The notes under the pieces were generated by a model that had not been told where the DNA came from, searched no databases, and worked only from the letters and a program-made list of their open reading frames with translations. Shown piece after piece: positions 1 to 11,639 of a stretch of DNA of 64,000 nt. The translations under genes and the position numbers were made by a program. The DNA comes from Parietaria judaica (taxonomy: Eukaryota; Streptophyta; Magnoliopsida; Rosales; Urticaceae): the NCBI GenBank assembly GCA_954871525.1, contig OX940870.1, positions 7,533,501 through 7,597,500 of the forward strand. The letters run 5' to 3'. Within the stretch, counting starts at the first letter, position 1; each line of letters opens with the position of its first letter.

Positions 1-500
1 AGTCTCCTCAACGTTGCCGACATATTAACATATATATATGCAATCTGTGAAAAACTTTCTTCCAGGTTAAAAATGTCGATCGAGGCCTGAATAACTTATG
101 AAACCGTGTTCTTATCGGTATCTCGAACCCTTTAAAAACGTCTTTGAATTTGCTTGTAAAGATATATAAAATGAGACAAGTTTTTGTGTTCGAAAATATA
201 CAAGACGTGGTTAAATTCAAATAGTAAGCAAGACTACTCAATTGCAATAATTTTGAGAGAGGTTCAAGTAAATGAATTGAGGATCACACAATTCATATTT
301 TAAATCATTAATTTGAATAATTTAATGAGTGATTACTTAATGTTAATTTAAATAGTTGCGACTCTTCGCAAAATGTAAATTATCCTCCAAATAGCCCTAT
401 TCTTGATTAACCCCTTCTAACCGCCTGGACGTAAGGCGAGATTTGTCACAATACATAAGTTTCACAAGAAAAAGAAAGAGACTTAGCATGGTTTAAAAAA
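1..500. other. AT-rich intergenic DNA, nothing recognised
   Basis: No reading frame here has a recognisable domain, and no tRNA-like or terminal-repeat structure was seen. The stretch is AT-rich plant intergenic sequence. Confidence 0.5.
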
Positions 501-504
501 GTCA

Positions 505-790
505 CAATTCCATTCCTTCCGGTTAGTTTTAAGGTGGAGTTTCATGATACTTCACATGGTATCAGAACCCATTATTTAACCTTAACTGAGCATCGGTCAT
601 ACAAAAATTAAAAATAAAAAGATTCGGCCAAGATGAATGAGCATGAAAGAGCTATCATCTTAAGGGATGCATGTTAAGTCCCACATGAAAAAAGACCAGG
701 ATTCAGTTAAAAAATTATGGGTTACTCTTTTCATTGTCAATTGATTTTAAAGTAGAATACTCATGATACTTCACACCACTTGTAGATGCA
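505..790. repeat. Dispersed repeat relic, copy A (contains TGGTATCAGA)
   Basis: The block contains TGGTATCAGA at about 557, a string typical of plant retroelement primer-binding sites (complementary to initiator tRNA-Met). It then has a segment with 'catcttaagggatgcatg', 'aagtcccacatg', 'gggttactc' and a repeated 'actcatgatacttcaca' end. The same order of motifs, diverged, recurs at 53485-53770, so both are probably relics of one dispersed family. No LTR borders or coding sequence are visible. Confidence 0.4.
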
Positions 791-799
791 AATATAACG

Positions 800-938
800 T
801 CCCCTAGTAACCATCGGATGTACCAAGGCAAGAATCGCCACGAGGAGCTCGAGAACCGAGTTTTTGTCGCTTGCTCTAATACTTAGTGCATCTACGTAAT
901 GCCATTAACGTCTCTACCTCCATCCCATTAATATAAAG

Positions 939-971
<33 letters not shown>

Positions 972-1785
972 TCTTACCGTTCTTGTCATATAACTATTCG
1001 TCAATAAATTGAAAACACATGTATATAAATAATGAAAAACCCATGAAAAGATAACGATCAAGAAGCAAGGAATTTTGGAGGAGAATAATATCTAGGATAA
1101 AATTAAAACCGAGTAGACAAAAACAGCTGTGAGATGATAATATCATCTTCTAAATATATATATGAGCCACTCGAAGGAATTAGCTATATGAATCAAATCA
1201 AACGAACCAAGTCAAGAACACGTACGAACCTCCTGTCCTTTGAATCCGCCGATCCCTTCGCTCTTCTTTTCCACGCGTCCATCCCTTTTTAATCTCATTA
1301 TTAATTAATACAATATAAACTATTTCTGTTCAACGAATGTTCCATTTCCATATATATATAAATGTATTTAATTTAATTTATTTGTTCTTCGTTTTGGGAG
1401 GAGGATATTGAACCGGCCAAAGGCGATATCCATTAATGCACGACCTTCGAGGAGAAAGATTAATTAAGAGATATAATTAAATTTAAATATTTATAGTATA
1501 ACGTAGGAACAAAATCTAGACACGACTAATTTGTAAATAGGAAATGCTCTAAAAATCTGATTTTATTCCAAGAGAACGAGACAAAGCTGGCTTTAATTTG
1601 TATCGTCGGCCAAGGCCAGAGTCACCACGATTCCCGTTAGGGTTAGGGTTTTTATTCATTATCATTACGTTTCTTTGATAAAGAAATCACTTTTATACAG
1701 GGACAGCTATATATATATATAATGTTCTCCCATATTTAATTACTCGATGTTATCTACGTAATCAAGAAAAATTATTAATGATAAT
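800..1785. other. Intergenic DNA with TA microsatellite and telo-box
   Basis: AT-rich sequence with a (TA)n run near 944-971. A short interstitial telomere-like motif, 'gttagggttagggttt', lies near 1637. Telo-boxes of this kind occur in promoters of plant growth genes, but no gene follows here. Nothing else is supported. Confidence 0.5.
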
Positions 1786-1856
1786 TATCCATTGGTTCGT
1801 GGATTAATTATTGTTTGGTCTTAATTTTAAAAAACGAACAGTTTAAGGCCAGCTTT

Positions 1857-2675
1857 TGTTATCGCCGGAACTTCGTCGTTGCTGCGATAAAGCCAAACTT
1901 CGGTACCTGCAAAACAAAGGTTATGAAAAACTCCGGGAAGGTTGAGTCGCGGACTAGGTCGTTCTCTTTAAGGTGTTTTGCGGCTCTGCCTCGGTGCTCG
2001 CAGTTCGTGAATGCCCCGTCACCCCCAGGATAAAACAGCCCAGATCTTTTCTGTCTCGACCGACACCGTGCACTCGGTATCGTTCGGAATCACTCAAACC
2101 CTCGGAATGTTTTGCTCGGAACACTCTTTGATGCTCTGCGATTTATCGATGATCAAAACAAGAACCAAAGCTCTATATTTATAGGTATAGAAAAAGTTTA
2201 CGATACGAGGGTACAACGTGCATGAGCATATCGTGGAGAAGACCGAAGACCACTCACACCCGTTGCACGTTCGAAAATCGTGGGAGACCAAAACAATTCT
2301 GAAGACTGATTATATCCACATTAGAAAATAATTTTTGCAATTATTAATTTCGGCAAAAGTAATTAAAGTTTTAATTATGGTAAAAATACCAATTAACTTT
2401 TCGGCAAAAGAAATTATGTTTGCACCCAGAATACTCAACGCACGCACAACATTGGACGGCAGCGACACACACGAGGTAGAACGGTGGTGCATTTGGGTGA
2501 GTCCTCTCCCTCCCACAAAATTGTGTGACCCAAAGGGCCCAAGCCTTTAGCTCATTCCTTTGGTATATAAACCATTCCAAGCTCTAGTCTCCGACCCATA
2601 TGGGACTCTATGTGAAAGAGAGGTATACAATGCAAAACATAAAAATATCATTACTTGTAAAAACAAGTTCCAACA
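1857..2675 (+). mobile_element. Solo LTR (TG...CA, 5-bp TSD gcttt)
   Basis: The segment begins TGTTATCGCC and ends GTTCCAACA, giving the TG..CA ends of a long terminal repeat. It is flanked by the direct repeat gcttt (1852-1856 and 2676-2680). The uninterrupted counterpart of the flanking DNA is found at 3665-3830, which supports an insertion. A TATA-like 'ggtatataaacc' at about 2562-2573 suggests plus orientation. There is no internal domain and no second LTR, hence a solo LTR formed by recombination. Its 3' half (2335-2640) resembles the interior of the hAT-like elements at 10736, 22516 and 27840. Superfamily is not determined. Confidence 0.6.
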
Positions 2676-2759
2676 GCTTTTAATTATTCAACATCGTTTA
2701 TGTGCTGATTTAACCACCGTGTATTTTTTAAGGGAATTAACTATGACAATAGAAAAATT

Positions 2760-5360
2760 ATGACAATTAATAATAGTTTAATTATATGAACAAAATTAGC
2801 AGATATATTAATCTAAAGATTAAAATTACACATTAGGTAAAAGTAAAATCCTGAAAAATCTCCGTCACGGCTATAGAGAATAAAAAAACAAAAAACAAAA
2901 CTCGGATAGTAGGTTACTAGAACCCGCTTATTAAATGTACAAATAAATATTTATAAATTTTTACCTAAAAAAATACCTCATTATTTCTCTAATTAAGTGG
3001 ATTAGTCATGTCTTCCCTTTAGTCCAATAATGTCGCTTGGTTTCATTTGTTTTGGTTTCATTTGTTTCTCTAGCCCAAAGTGATGTCATTTAGGATTATG
3101 TTTGAGAGGCAGCAAAGTGGATTTTTTGGGGGGCTATGTATAGCTATGTGGATTATGTGGATGATATTTTTGTGTCATGTATAACAATCCGGAAGTCTTT
3201 CATGCTATGTGTAGCAATCTAGATGTATATTAAGATGATAAACTATGATATTAGGTTTATTAATATGTAGCAATGTGAATGTTTAATATATAGTTGAAAT
3301 GTGAACTTTGACTATAATTATTTTAAGTTTTTTAATATAAAATTCAAGTTCAAATCCGGGTAATAACCCAAAACTGGATTTTAAAACTGAAATCGCATAA
3401 AATTCAGATTCGGGTTTAAAAAAAATCAATTTTCCAGTTTAAAATCGGGTTTCAACCCGAATCCGGATTTTTTACTTTTTTGAAGAAAAAATAAACCGAA
3501 TACGATTTTCAATATAAAAACCCGAATTCCAGATCCAGATACCAAGTTTGAGAGTAGTTATATGTAATTTATTTACTTTTCGCCGTGAAAAAAAAAAGTA
3601 TGACGATTAATTACTTTGTGAGTGATTAATTTCTCAAACAATACCTAAAATAGATTAGATAATCTTCCGTTGGTTCATGGATCATTATTAGGTCTTTAAT
3701 TAACAAACGCACAGTTCAAGGCCAGCTTTTCAATTATATAATAAACCTCGTTTATATTGGGATCCCTTTATATTCTGATTTAATCACCATGCATTGTTTT
3801 GAACGAATTATATGACTATAGAAATGTAATTTACTTATTCACTTCTCGCGGTGAAAATAAAAATCAGGTTATTATTTATGATGATATTTTCTTTGTGAAT
3901 TGTGAGTGATTGACTTTCTAGCCAATAACAATTGAAGCACGTTAGTGGTTGTTGAGAAGCTTTTATCGCGGTTGACTCTTGACTGTTACAATTTTTGACC
4001 CTTAATTATTTAATTACTTAACTTATATATATTATTATAATTTCATTTTACGTATACCATAGTACATATGCTTTCTTATTTATATCGGTCAGAAAAATAA
4101 TAGTACGTTGAGTCGTTGACTATACACGTATATTGGGTCTTGCGTGTGTATTTTTATTGTATGATTTCGTACTAAAATACAAATTGCATGTGTGCCTATA
4201 CTTTAATACCTTCTTAGTTAGGAGAAAAAATTGTGCATGTCCCTTGCTTGGTTTTTGAAATTCGTACCAGTTATATTTTCCCATACATTAATTAAAGACA
4301 TATACATGTATTTAATTCATTTGAAAAAAAAAAGTTGTGTATGTACTGTGTATAAGTATATTATTTTAAGCATTTCATTAATTGGTGAGACTTATAACAA
4401 ACACTAATGTGGTTGTTGATTTTAATTAAATAAAAATTGAATTAAATTATTATATTTTTGGAACTGAAACTAAAAGTTTTGTATATTTGGCTGATTTATA
4501 ATGGTGGGTGATCAGGAAAATGTTATTCTGAACGATTGGTAGACAATTATTTCTTAATTGTTATTTGTTACTATAATTAAATGTACCCAGTAAGTTACGA
4601 TAAAGACATTTATTATAGTATAACAACATTACCTGATAATGGCCCAAACATTCTTTGAATTTTTTATTCTTTAAGGAAAATAGACTTTTTTATTTTTATT
4701 TTTATTTTTATAGCTCACTGAGTAATATAATTTGGTGGAGAACTAATCTAAGTAACAAGACAAGCAAATTAAGACAAAAAACAAATAAAAAAATTAAGTG
4801 ATGAGAAATATAATTTTAGTCCTTAAATGAAAATAAATGTGAAAATTTTACTTATCTCGTGTTTGCGATTTTCACCATGAACTTGTAATAACGGCAATTC
4901 CATATCGTCCAGCTGAACAATAATTTAAATACAAGTTCAAAGGGGGTGTCTCGCAACTTCATGTATCGGTGTTGTTCCAATTTCCGAAAGGCCTTTAAAG
5001 GCGAATTCCGCCAAGCTTCTTCCACGAGCGGGCGCTATTGTGTGCCCCGAAGAATCCGTATAAGGCCGCAAAAGAGTCATTAACATTCTTTAAAATAATT
5101 CTTTGAAATTATAAGCTGACTGATTATAGCAGGTTAGTTTACAAATCAATTAATAATCATATATGTTGCTATTGAAAGAAAAAAAAATCTTATTTTTATA
5201 TGGTTAACACTTTGAATTTCGAAGTGACTGTAGACTAATACGAGCATTGAATAGAAAAAAATTATTATTTTTATATGGTTAACACTTTGAATTTCGAAGT
5301 GATTGTATACACATTACACATTATATTTATACATTTATACTTGTATCAAAGAGTTTTTTT
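2760..5360. other. AT-rich intergenic DNA with small tandem duplication
   Basis: Mostly AT-rich with no supported gene. A more GC-rich patch lies at about 4930-5070, but no frame in it is recognisable. A 42-bp segment ('atatggttaacactttg...') occurs twice, at about 5193-5235 and 5270-5312, a tandem duplication with a period near 77 bp. A block at 3340-3560 is rich in 'aacccgaatccgg'-type low-complexity motifs common in plant repeats. Confidence 0.5.
3665..3835. repeat. Second copy of the segment flanking the 1857-2675 insertion
   Basis: This sequence ('ttggttcatggat', 'aaggccagctttt', 'ctgatttaatcacc', 'atgactatagaaa') repeats the two sides of the insertion at 1857-2675 (1786-1856 joined to 2682-2760) with moderate divergence. 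It is therefore the empty-site paralogue of that insertion, produced by an older local duplication. Confidence 0.55.
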
Positions 5361-6130
5361 TTAGTAAAAGATGAAGCCCCGAAGTCTCAAATATAGTTTA
5401 GAATCCCAACTAGTTTGGCACCAAAGAACACAATCAAGAAATTGAGCTCAAGATAATATAAATAAAAAATATTTCAGTTTACATACAAAACAAAATGAGA
5501 TGAGAACTAACAAAACATAAATTCTATCTCAAACATTTAACATCCAAATATGAATGGAACTAGCAGAATCTAAAGTTCCCTTTCAAACAAATATCATCAT
5601 TAGTAAAAGATGAAGTGAACTTCGAATATGAAGGCCACCAATGTTGACATGGAGTCTAAGCACCGAATCTAGCAAGGGCATCAACAACTCGTTTACCTTC
5701 TATGATAATATGTGGACTCTAAAATTGATACGCTTAAGGAAACGAACACATTTGGACCATTGAGCCCGCAATTTCCAAGGGACACGATAAGACTTCTTCT
5801 GAAAAAGTTGAACCACGTAGGTAGAGTCTGATTCAAGCCAACGATTTTCCAATGGAATTCTTCTGCTTTTTTATAACAAACATAGCCGCCAACAATTCAG
5901 CTTTGAAGGCATAAGCAAACACAATGTTGAACGCAAACAACCATGGGGAAACCCACGATAAGTTCTAAAAATTCCCTATTGCACCAACCACGCCCAGAAT
6001 ACCAATATAAGAACCGTCAGTGTTGCATTTAAGCTAACCAATAGGAGGGAATCACCAATCAACTAAAACGATGTTGGGGCTTTCTCAAAATGTACATCAA
6101 GGCCAAAAAACTTCAAAATTTGAAGATCTT
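5360..6130 (-). pseudogene. LINE 3' fragment with RNase H-like (RVT_3) domain, decayed
   Basis: Read on the minus strand, about 6060-6000 encodes FPPIG-LKCNTDGSYIG, where the gap is a TAG stop in place of the usual Trp. This is the start of the plant non-LTR retrotransposon RNase H-like domain, including its conserved Asp (TDGS). Downstream pieces such as FAYAFKAELLAA and EGKRVVDALARFGA follow the order expected of that domain but are broken by stops and frame changes. It is a dead 5'-truncated LINE copy. A related 3' end is at 42370-42790. Confidence 0.7.
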
Positions 6131-6241
6131 CCGTAGCGTTTGACGTCCCCAACTTGAAGAAATCAGCCTCTTAAATAAACCGCCAAACCCTATTAAAAAA
6201 ACGCCAAATCATATATTAGTGTTAGGGAATCATATATAGCA

Positions 6242-6444
6242 TTTTTTTAATGGGGTGGCGTTATCGGCCAAAATTACAATGCACTCTCGCATTACTAGAT
6301 ATATTCAGTGTAAAAACATGTGACATTATTTGCCAAGTTTACTTATTGTAAAGGGGGCACGCATTTTGCTTCCCATGGGTTTAAACATGTGACTTCTTGG
6401 AGAGGTGAGTAGTGGTCTCACCACTAGGCCAAACAAGCTTCGTT
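6242..6444 (-). mobile_element. SINE, copy 1 (14-bp target-site duplication)
   Basis: On the minus strand the element has a pol III box A-like TGGCCTAGTGG (6421-6431) and a box B-like TGTTTAAACCC (6377-6387), about 35 bp apart. It ends in a short A-run, seen as T's at 6243. Flanks are near-perfect direct repeats, 'aatcatatatagca' (6228-6241) and 'aatcacatatagca' (6445-6458), with one mismatch. The 3' half matches the element at 53198-53401. This size, promoter layout and duplication are those of a plant tRNA-derived SINE. Confidence 0.8.
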
Positions 6445-6515
6445 AATCACATATAGCACTAAAGAGTTGAAATTAACTCTAATTAAAACTCTAATTATCC
6501 ATATTATAATGCAGC

Positions 6516-7268
6516 AAGGGGCGGAGCCATCTAGGCTCGAGTGTGTGTCCGGGCACCACCTGAAAACAACGTGAAAGAAAAATTAAATAACGATTTTCAA
6601 ATAAAAAAAAATATGTTACATAATATGTACTAATGAGTTGTAGAATCAACAATAAATGAAAGCAGTCCAACTAGTTGAAGTTTTGTTTTTCAAGCCACTC
6701 ATCTCCTCTTGACATGCAAGTCCTTGAATCTCCATTTTTTTGGTTTATTTTTTTCTTCTTAGTTTTAGTTGATATATAAAGGGAATATATATGTAAAACA
6801 ATGTTATAGTGCTAAATAGGTTCAAGTACTACTTAACTTTTTTATAACTTATTATTTTTTACATGATAATTAATTAATGCAATTAACGTGATTTCAATTA
6901 ATATATTTTTTTAAAATGACATTTTCTTTTGACATAGCACTAAAAATTGATATCATCACAGCTCATTACTTTTGATTATCCTATTTTAGAGGTTAAAAAT
7001 TCTTGATTTTCTTATTTTATTTATTTAAGAAGAATATTGTAGTGCTCAATTGGTACATATATATATATATATATATATATATTGTTATTTGTACATTGTT
7101 GCGATATGACATTGCTAATTTATCAGTAATTTATATGCTTGAAGAAAAAAATAGTTACAATTTACTTTAAAAAAAAAATCTCAAATATTTGTTAAAGACT
7201 TCACTTTAACTAAAATTTTAGCTCCGCCGTTGGGCACCACCTCAATAAAAATCTTGACTCCGCCGCTA
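6516..7268. mobile_element. hAT-like non-autonomous element with ggcggagcc-type ends
   Basis: The left end reads 'ggggcggagccatct' and the right end, reverse-complemented, reads 'agcggcggagtcaagat'. Inside both ends lies the motif 'gggcaccacct', in the same orientation. Such 'ggcggagc' inverted ends are common on plant hAT-like MITEs. No clear 8-bp duplication was found and no transposase is present. A (TA)n run sits at about 7058-7081. Confidence 0.4.
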
Positions 7269-7595
7269 GAAAAAGAAAGAACAATGAACTACTCGTATAA
7301 AAATATTCGTAAGTATATATATAGGAGAAGAACCTAGTTCTAACTCCAACTTCTAAGTACTGATATATTGATATTAAACTCGTAAAAAAAAATTAATTGG
7401 TTGACAACTGTGAAATGAAGACATGAAGTAAATATTATATACAAGTCGATTAAAGACCGATCTAAGTTTGGTGGATAAAGAATTAACAATCAAAGTCTCT
7501 TCTCGCTAATTTTATTTTTACCTTATTTTCGTCATATATTATTTGGGCATGCGTGATAAAGACTGGTACATAAATGAAACTAAAAGTTGACATTG

Positions 7596-7634
<39 letters not shown>

Positions 7635-7867
7635 GCGCCGAATAGTTTGAAATTACTAATTGGTAGAGGTATAAGAATTTTTAGTTGACTTGGAAAGAAA
7701 AAAAAAAGATGAAGAAAAATAAGGTAAGCTCATTCGGGAGGTATTAAATTTGACGATAAAGCAAATAAAATCGTAATAAACACGAACATTTTTTAGTGTT
7801 ATGATGTTTGATATCTCAATTCAAAGACGAGTTTGAGATTAAGGCTAAGCTATTAGAAGTTAGAAAA

Positions 7868-9503
7868 TGTTCAAATTTTCCTCGATTATCCTCGATCATC
7901 ATCGATTATTCATCTTGTCGGTAGTCGTCGGTAAATATTCTGTGCCAATCGATTCTCCGTAAAAACAATATAAAATAACAAAAAGTTGGGTATTTTTCAA
8001 AAAATTATGCACTTTTCAATAATTATTTGTATTATCAAATTATGTATTTTCTATTAATTTCGTATTTATTTTCTTATGTTTGAACATGACATGATTTTAG
8101 TTATATTTGTTTGCGTATGACATGATTTTATTTGAGTATTTACATATGACATGATTTTAGTTATATTTGTTTGCGTATGACATGATTTTATTTGAGTATT
8201 TACATACGTGAGAGTGAGACTTATATTATTTACCTATGTAAACTTAGTAAATATATTCTTAAAATTATTTACATAATGTTAAGTGCAGTTTAAAAGTATA
8301 GTTTATCCGATTCTTTAACGCATACTTTGTTCATGATGCGCATGTCAATTTCACGGCAGAGGAGCGAACTATGGACTACGACCAATATTATCTTTATTAT
8401 AGTGTATTAAGTCGAATTACGTTAAAAAATTCATGGTATAATTATCAACTAATTCGAACATATTTTTGGCGTGTTTTCAAGTTCTAGATCGTCTAATTAA
8501 AAAGACTTACCAATCTATAATTCCTAAAATTCAAACAACGTTTCAAATCAATGGTATGTTATTGGTTTATAGAAGTTTAACTTATTACATCAATTTTAAA
8601 AAAAATACCAATTAATTTATTTAAAATATTTCCAATTTCATAAATTAATTATTTTAATAAATATATTTGATTACCCCGAAGTTCGCTAAACCCTAAAGGT
8701 TTCTCGCACGTCCCGAAGCCGTACTGGAGTAACGTCCGAGCCCAACCGCTGTCGTACCTAAGAATAGCCGGAAAGACGCCGGAGCCCTTCCGGATGGAGA
8801 CTCCGTCGACGTTGAAGTTATCGCAAATTCCTTTGCCCCACCAGATATGATTCTTTACATGGCAGAATTGGTACACGAATGTCATAGCTATAAACGACGA
8901 ATGGCATAGCTATAAATATTTTTGCATTTTTGTCATAAATATTTAACTTTGCATGGCCTACTATCAAGATAGGTAGGCTGAGTTGCTTGGATTTAGAATC
9001 CGAGATTGCTATTTATATATTAGCAGTTCATTGCTTTCTTTGTATTTGTTGCATGTGGGACTTTCCAATTGCAAACAAATGTGTATTTTTCATTATTTCT
9101 ATTTACTCCAAGTGATACTTCCTCTTAAAGTCAAATAGTTTTTTTTTTAAGAAATTAAAGTCAAATAGTTAATAATGTGTATTATAAAATTATGTAGTAT
9201 CTTTTAATCTGTTTTATTTTCCTATGTTTGAGCATGATATGAATTTATTTACATTTATTTGAGTATGACATGACTTTATTTGAGTATTTACATATATGAG
9301 AGTGAGACTATATTTTATTTACATATGTAAATTTAATAAATATATTCTTAAAACTATTTTAGTGTTTTTTCATCAATAATCCTCGATAAATGTCGGTAAC
9401 AATAAGCTAAAGTTTTAATAGTGTTCCATCAATAATCCTTGAAAATTCATCGGTAATCTTCGAAAACCACAACCGATCTATAGGTAAAAATGACATTTTG
9501 AAC
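7868..9503. mobile_element. Probable composite hAT-like element(s), 7868-9503
   Basis: The right end '...aaaatgtcattttt' reversed resembles the CAAGGTTCAA ends of the hAT-like element at 22516. The left end ('atgttcaaattttcctcgatta') is a degraded match. Subterminal arrays of 'tcgataatc', 'tcggtaa' and similar motifs occur inside both ends, as at 22516. An internal block ('gacatgattttatttgagtatttacat', then 'gtgagact') is present at 8040-8290 and again at 9190-9360, suggesting two overlapping or duplicated copies. A 60-bp tandem duplication lies at 8087-8206. The flanks share 'gttaga', but not as an exact 8-bp duplication. Confidence 0.4.
8649..8885 (-). CDS. Unidentified 78-codon ORF inside hAT-like element
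   Basis: An ATG-started frame of 78 codons lies in a patch of higher GC than its surroundings. Its product contains HIWWGKGICDNFNVDGVS and RYDSGWARTLLQYGFGTC, rich in Trp, Gly and Cys as in a folded domain rather than random AT-rich sequence. I do not recognise the family. It has no signal peptide and no visible neighbouring exons. It may be a fragment of a host gene carried by the surrounding element or an old pseudogene piece. Expression and function are unknown. Confidence 0.25.
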   Translation of the reverse strand: MTFVYQFCHVKNHIWWGKGICDNFNVDGVSIRKGSGVFPAILRYDSGWARTLLQYGFGTCEKPLGFSELRGNQIYLLK

Positions 9504-10113
9504 CTTGGTTAGAACTATATTTTGAACGTGATAACAAAAAACCTTGTGTGTCTGGAAACGACAACAACTTAGAAGTCTCGAAAAAAGACACTAACAGTTA
9601 TACACTAGATAAGATATCTAAAACGACATGAACTGCAAAAGGACATACATGAATCTTGACAACTTCTGCAAAATAAGTAACCTTATGCAATTTTTGAATA
9701 CGACAATTTTATAGCCATAGGTTCGGAAGACAATAAACTTAAAACATCGAGAAGTGACTATACGATATTAATTTTCGGACGTTATTTGCAGCATAAAGAA
9801 TCAGAAATCATCAAAGTTTAGCTAAAGTAATTTTTTTGTTTTATGGCATAAAAACTCTTAAATTGATCAAAGTCTAGCAAAAAAAGCACTTTCTATATGC
9901 GCCATAAAGACCAAATCTCTAAAAAAAAAAAAAAAAACTAAATTTGGACCAAAACTAAAGTAAAATATGTCAAATAATTTTTTTACCCTAAAAAATTTAT
10001 GTCCATATTTCAAATAAAATATAGCTGAATTTCAGACCTACTATACTCAGACATATAAAAAAAAAATACAACAGAAGTCTTAAGTTTGGACAAAAGTTCT
10101 CTTCTTCTACGCC

Positions 10114-10175
10114 CTCTCTCTCTCTCTTCTTCTTCTTCTTCTTCTTCTTCTTCTTCTTCTTCTTCTTCTTCTTTC
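10114..10175. repeat. (CT)n followed by (CTT)n microsatellite
   Basis: A CT run passes directly into about 15 CTT/TTC units. The long arginine-rich minus-strand frame here is an artefact of this repeat. Confidence 0.9.
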
Positions 10176-10227
10176 TCTCACTTTTTCACCATTTTTCTCT
10201 CCCTCGTCAACTTTTCCCTCCGCAAGT

Positions 10228-10735
10228 ACAGTAGAACCTTGATTAATTAATAAATTTATCCGCTTCGACTCGTGCCTAACTAGATAAATTAATAATTCGC
10301 TAAATTTATAAGATAATAATATTTTTATAAGTATATAAGTCCCAACTGGTATATAAATTAATAAATGAATATAAAAATAATAAAATAGTATATATAATTC
10401 CAAAATCACTATATATAAAATATAGCATTGCATAACTAGTTAAAAAATCATCTTAAATAGAAACAAAACACACTAAATATCCGCACAACATTAAAAATGT
10501 ATGGTCTTGTATTTTCGTAATGTAACTAAAAATTGGTCGAAGTGATTGTCGCTACATTTGCACCATTACATGTATTATGTATTATGATTACAATATCCTT
10601 GACATGTTATATAATGATTTTTTTTCAAACTATAATGATTACATAACTAATACTTTATAAATTAATAATTCTATAATATAATATATTTTGGCAGTCTCAA
10701 CATTATTAATTTATAAAAAATAATAATTTAGTGAC
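10228..10735. repeat. AT-rich relic with ttaataatt motifs
   Basis: The segment starts 'gtagaaccttgattaatt' and contains repeated 'aaattaataattc' strings, ending near 'tctcaacattattaattt'. This resembles a type of short AT-rich plant transposon relic, but ends and target duplication could not be defined. The hAT-like element at 10736 abuts its right side. Confidence 0.25.
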
Positions 10736-11633
10736 CAAGGTGTTAAATGTTGCGAATTTCCATGGGCATGTCGACCGAAATTCTTTTTTCGGAGAAATGC
10801 AAAACGAAATCCTCGTTGTTTCACTTTTATTTTTCAAAATTTGCGAATTTCCACGGGCACGCCCATGTGGCTTCCCAATGTCGTTTTTGTGATGGAAAAT
10901 GTGGAAAAGTGCTGCCAATTACAAATAGCTAAAATTTTATGGCAAAAATGCCAATTCAAGTTTCGGCAAAAATAATTATGCATGCCCACCTCACCCCACC
11001 TCGCCTCAACACGGCTAGTGAGTCGGCGGCGGCGGCGCGCGTGTGGTGGTGGTGCATTCGTGTGAGTCCTTTCCCTTCCACAAAAGTTGGTAACCCCAAG
11101 GACCCAAGCCCTTGTACCAAATTTTTAGTATTGGAACCATTCCAAACTCTTGTAATCTAGCAGCATAGACTCTTTAATATTCAACTAATATTATACACTT
11201 CACTCCACCTACATATTCACTTCACCAATAAATTAACTTAATATTATACACTTCAAGTCTTCAACGAATAAATTGAATTAATATTATACATTTCACATAC
11301 ATATTTTAAGTTACAAATGTGTTTTATTAAATACCTTGCTTAAATACTCATAAGTATTTAATATTACAATTATGTCTTGTAATTATTAAATATTTTATTA
11401 AATATGTAGTTTTGAACCTATATAAATACCTTGCTTAAATACTCATAAATATTTTCCACAATATCTGTCCAAAACCACATCGGCATGCGGTATGCGATGA
11501 AAAATATGGGGTATTTTCGGCATGCGGCATGCTTTTTCTTTTTTTATTTGTCCACCGACATAACCATCAGCAAGTCATATGTCCCTAAGATAGAAATTGT
11601 GAAACGACATCGAAAACGGCATTTAAAACCTTG
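10736..11633. mobile_element. Non-autonomous hAT-like element, family A (898 bp)
   Basis: Terminal inverted repeats: left CAAGGTGTTAAATG and right CATTTAAAACCTTG, the latter reading CAAGGTTTTAAATG in reverse complement. Flanks 'ttagtgac' (10728-10735) and 'gtagtaac' (11634-11641) agree at 6 of 8 positions, consistent with an aged 8-bp hAT target duplication. The interior includes a GC-rich block with GGC repeats (about 11020-11060), 'gtgtgagtcc' and 'gacccaagccc'. It has no transposase. Its terminal regions ('gaatttccatgggca', 'ggcatgcggtatgc') match those of the element at 27840. Confidence 0.65.
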
Positions 11634-11639
11634 GTAGTA

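Noticed and set aside
10107..10433. Arginine-rich 108-codon frame on the minus strand
   Set aside because: The Arg/Glu run is only the translation of the (CTT)n/(CT)n microsatellite, and the rest is AT-rich with no domain.
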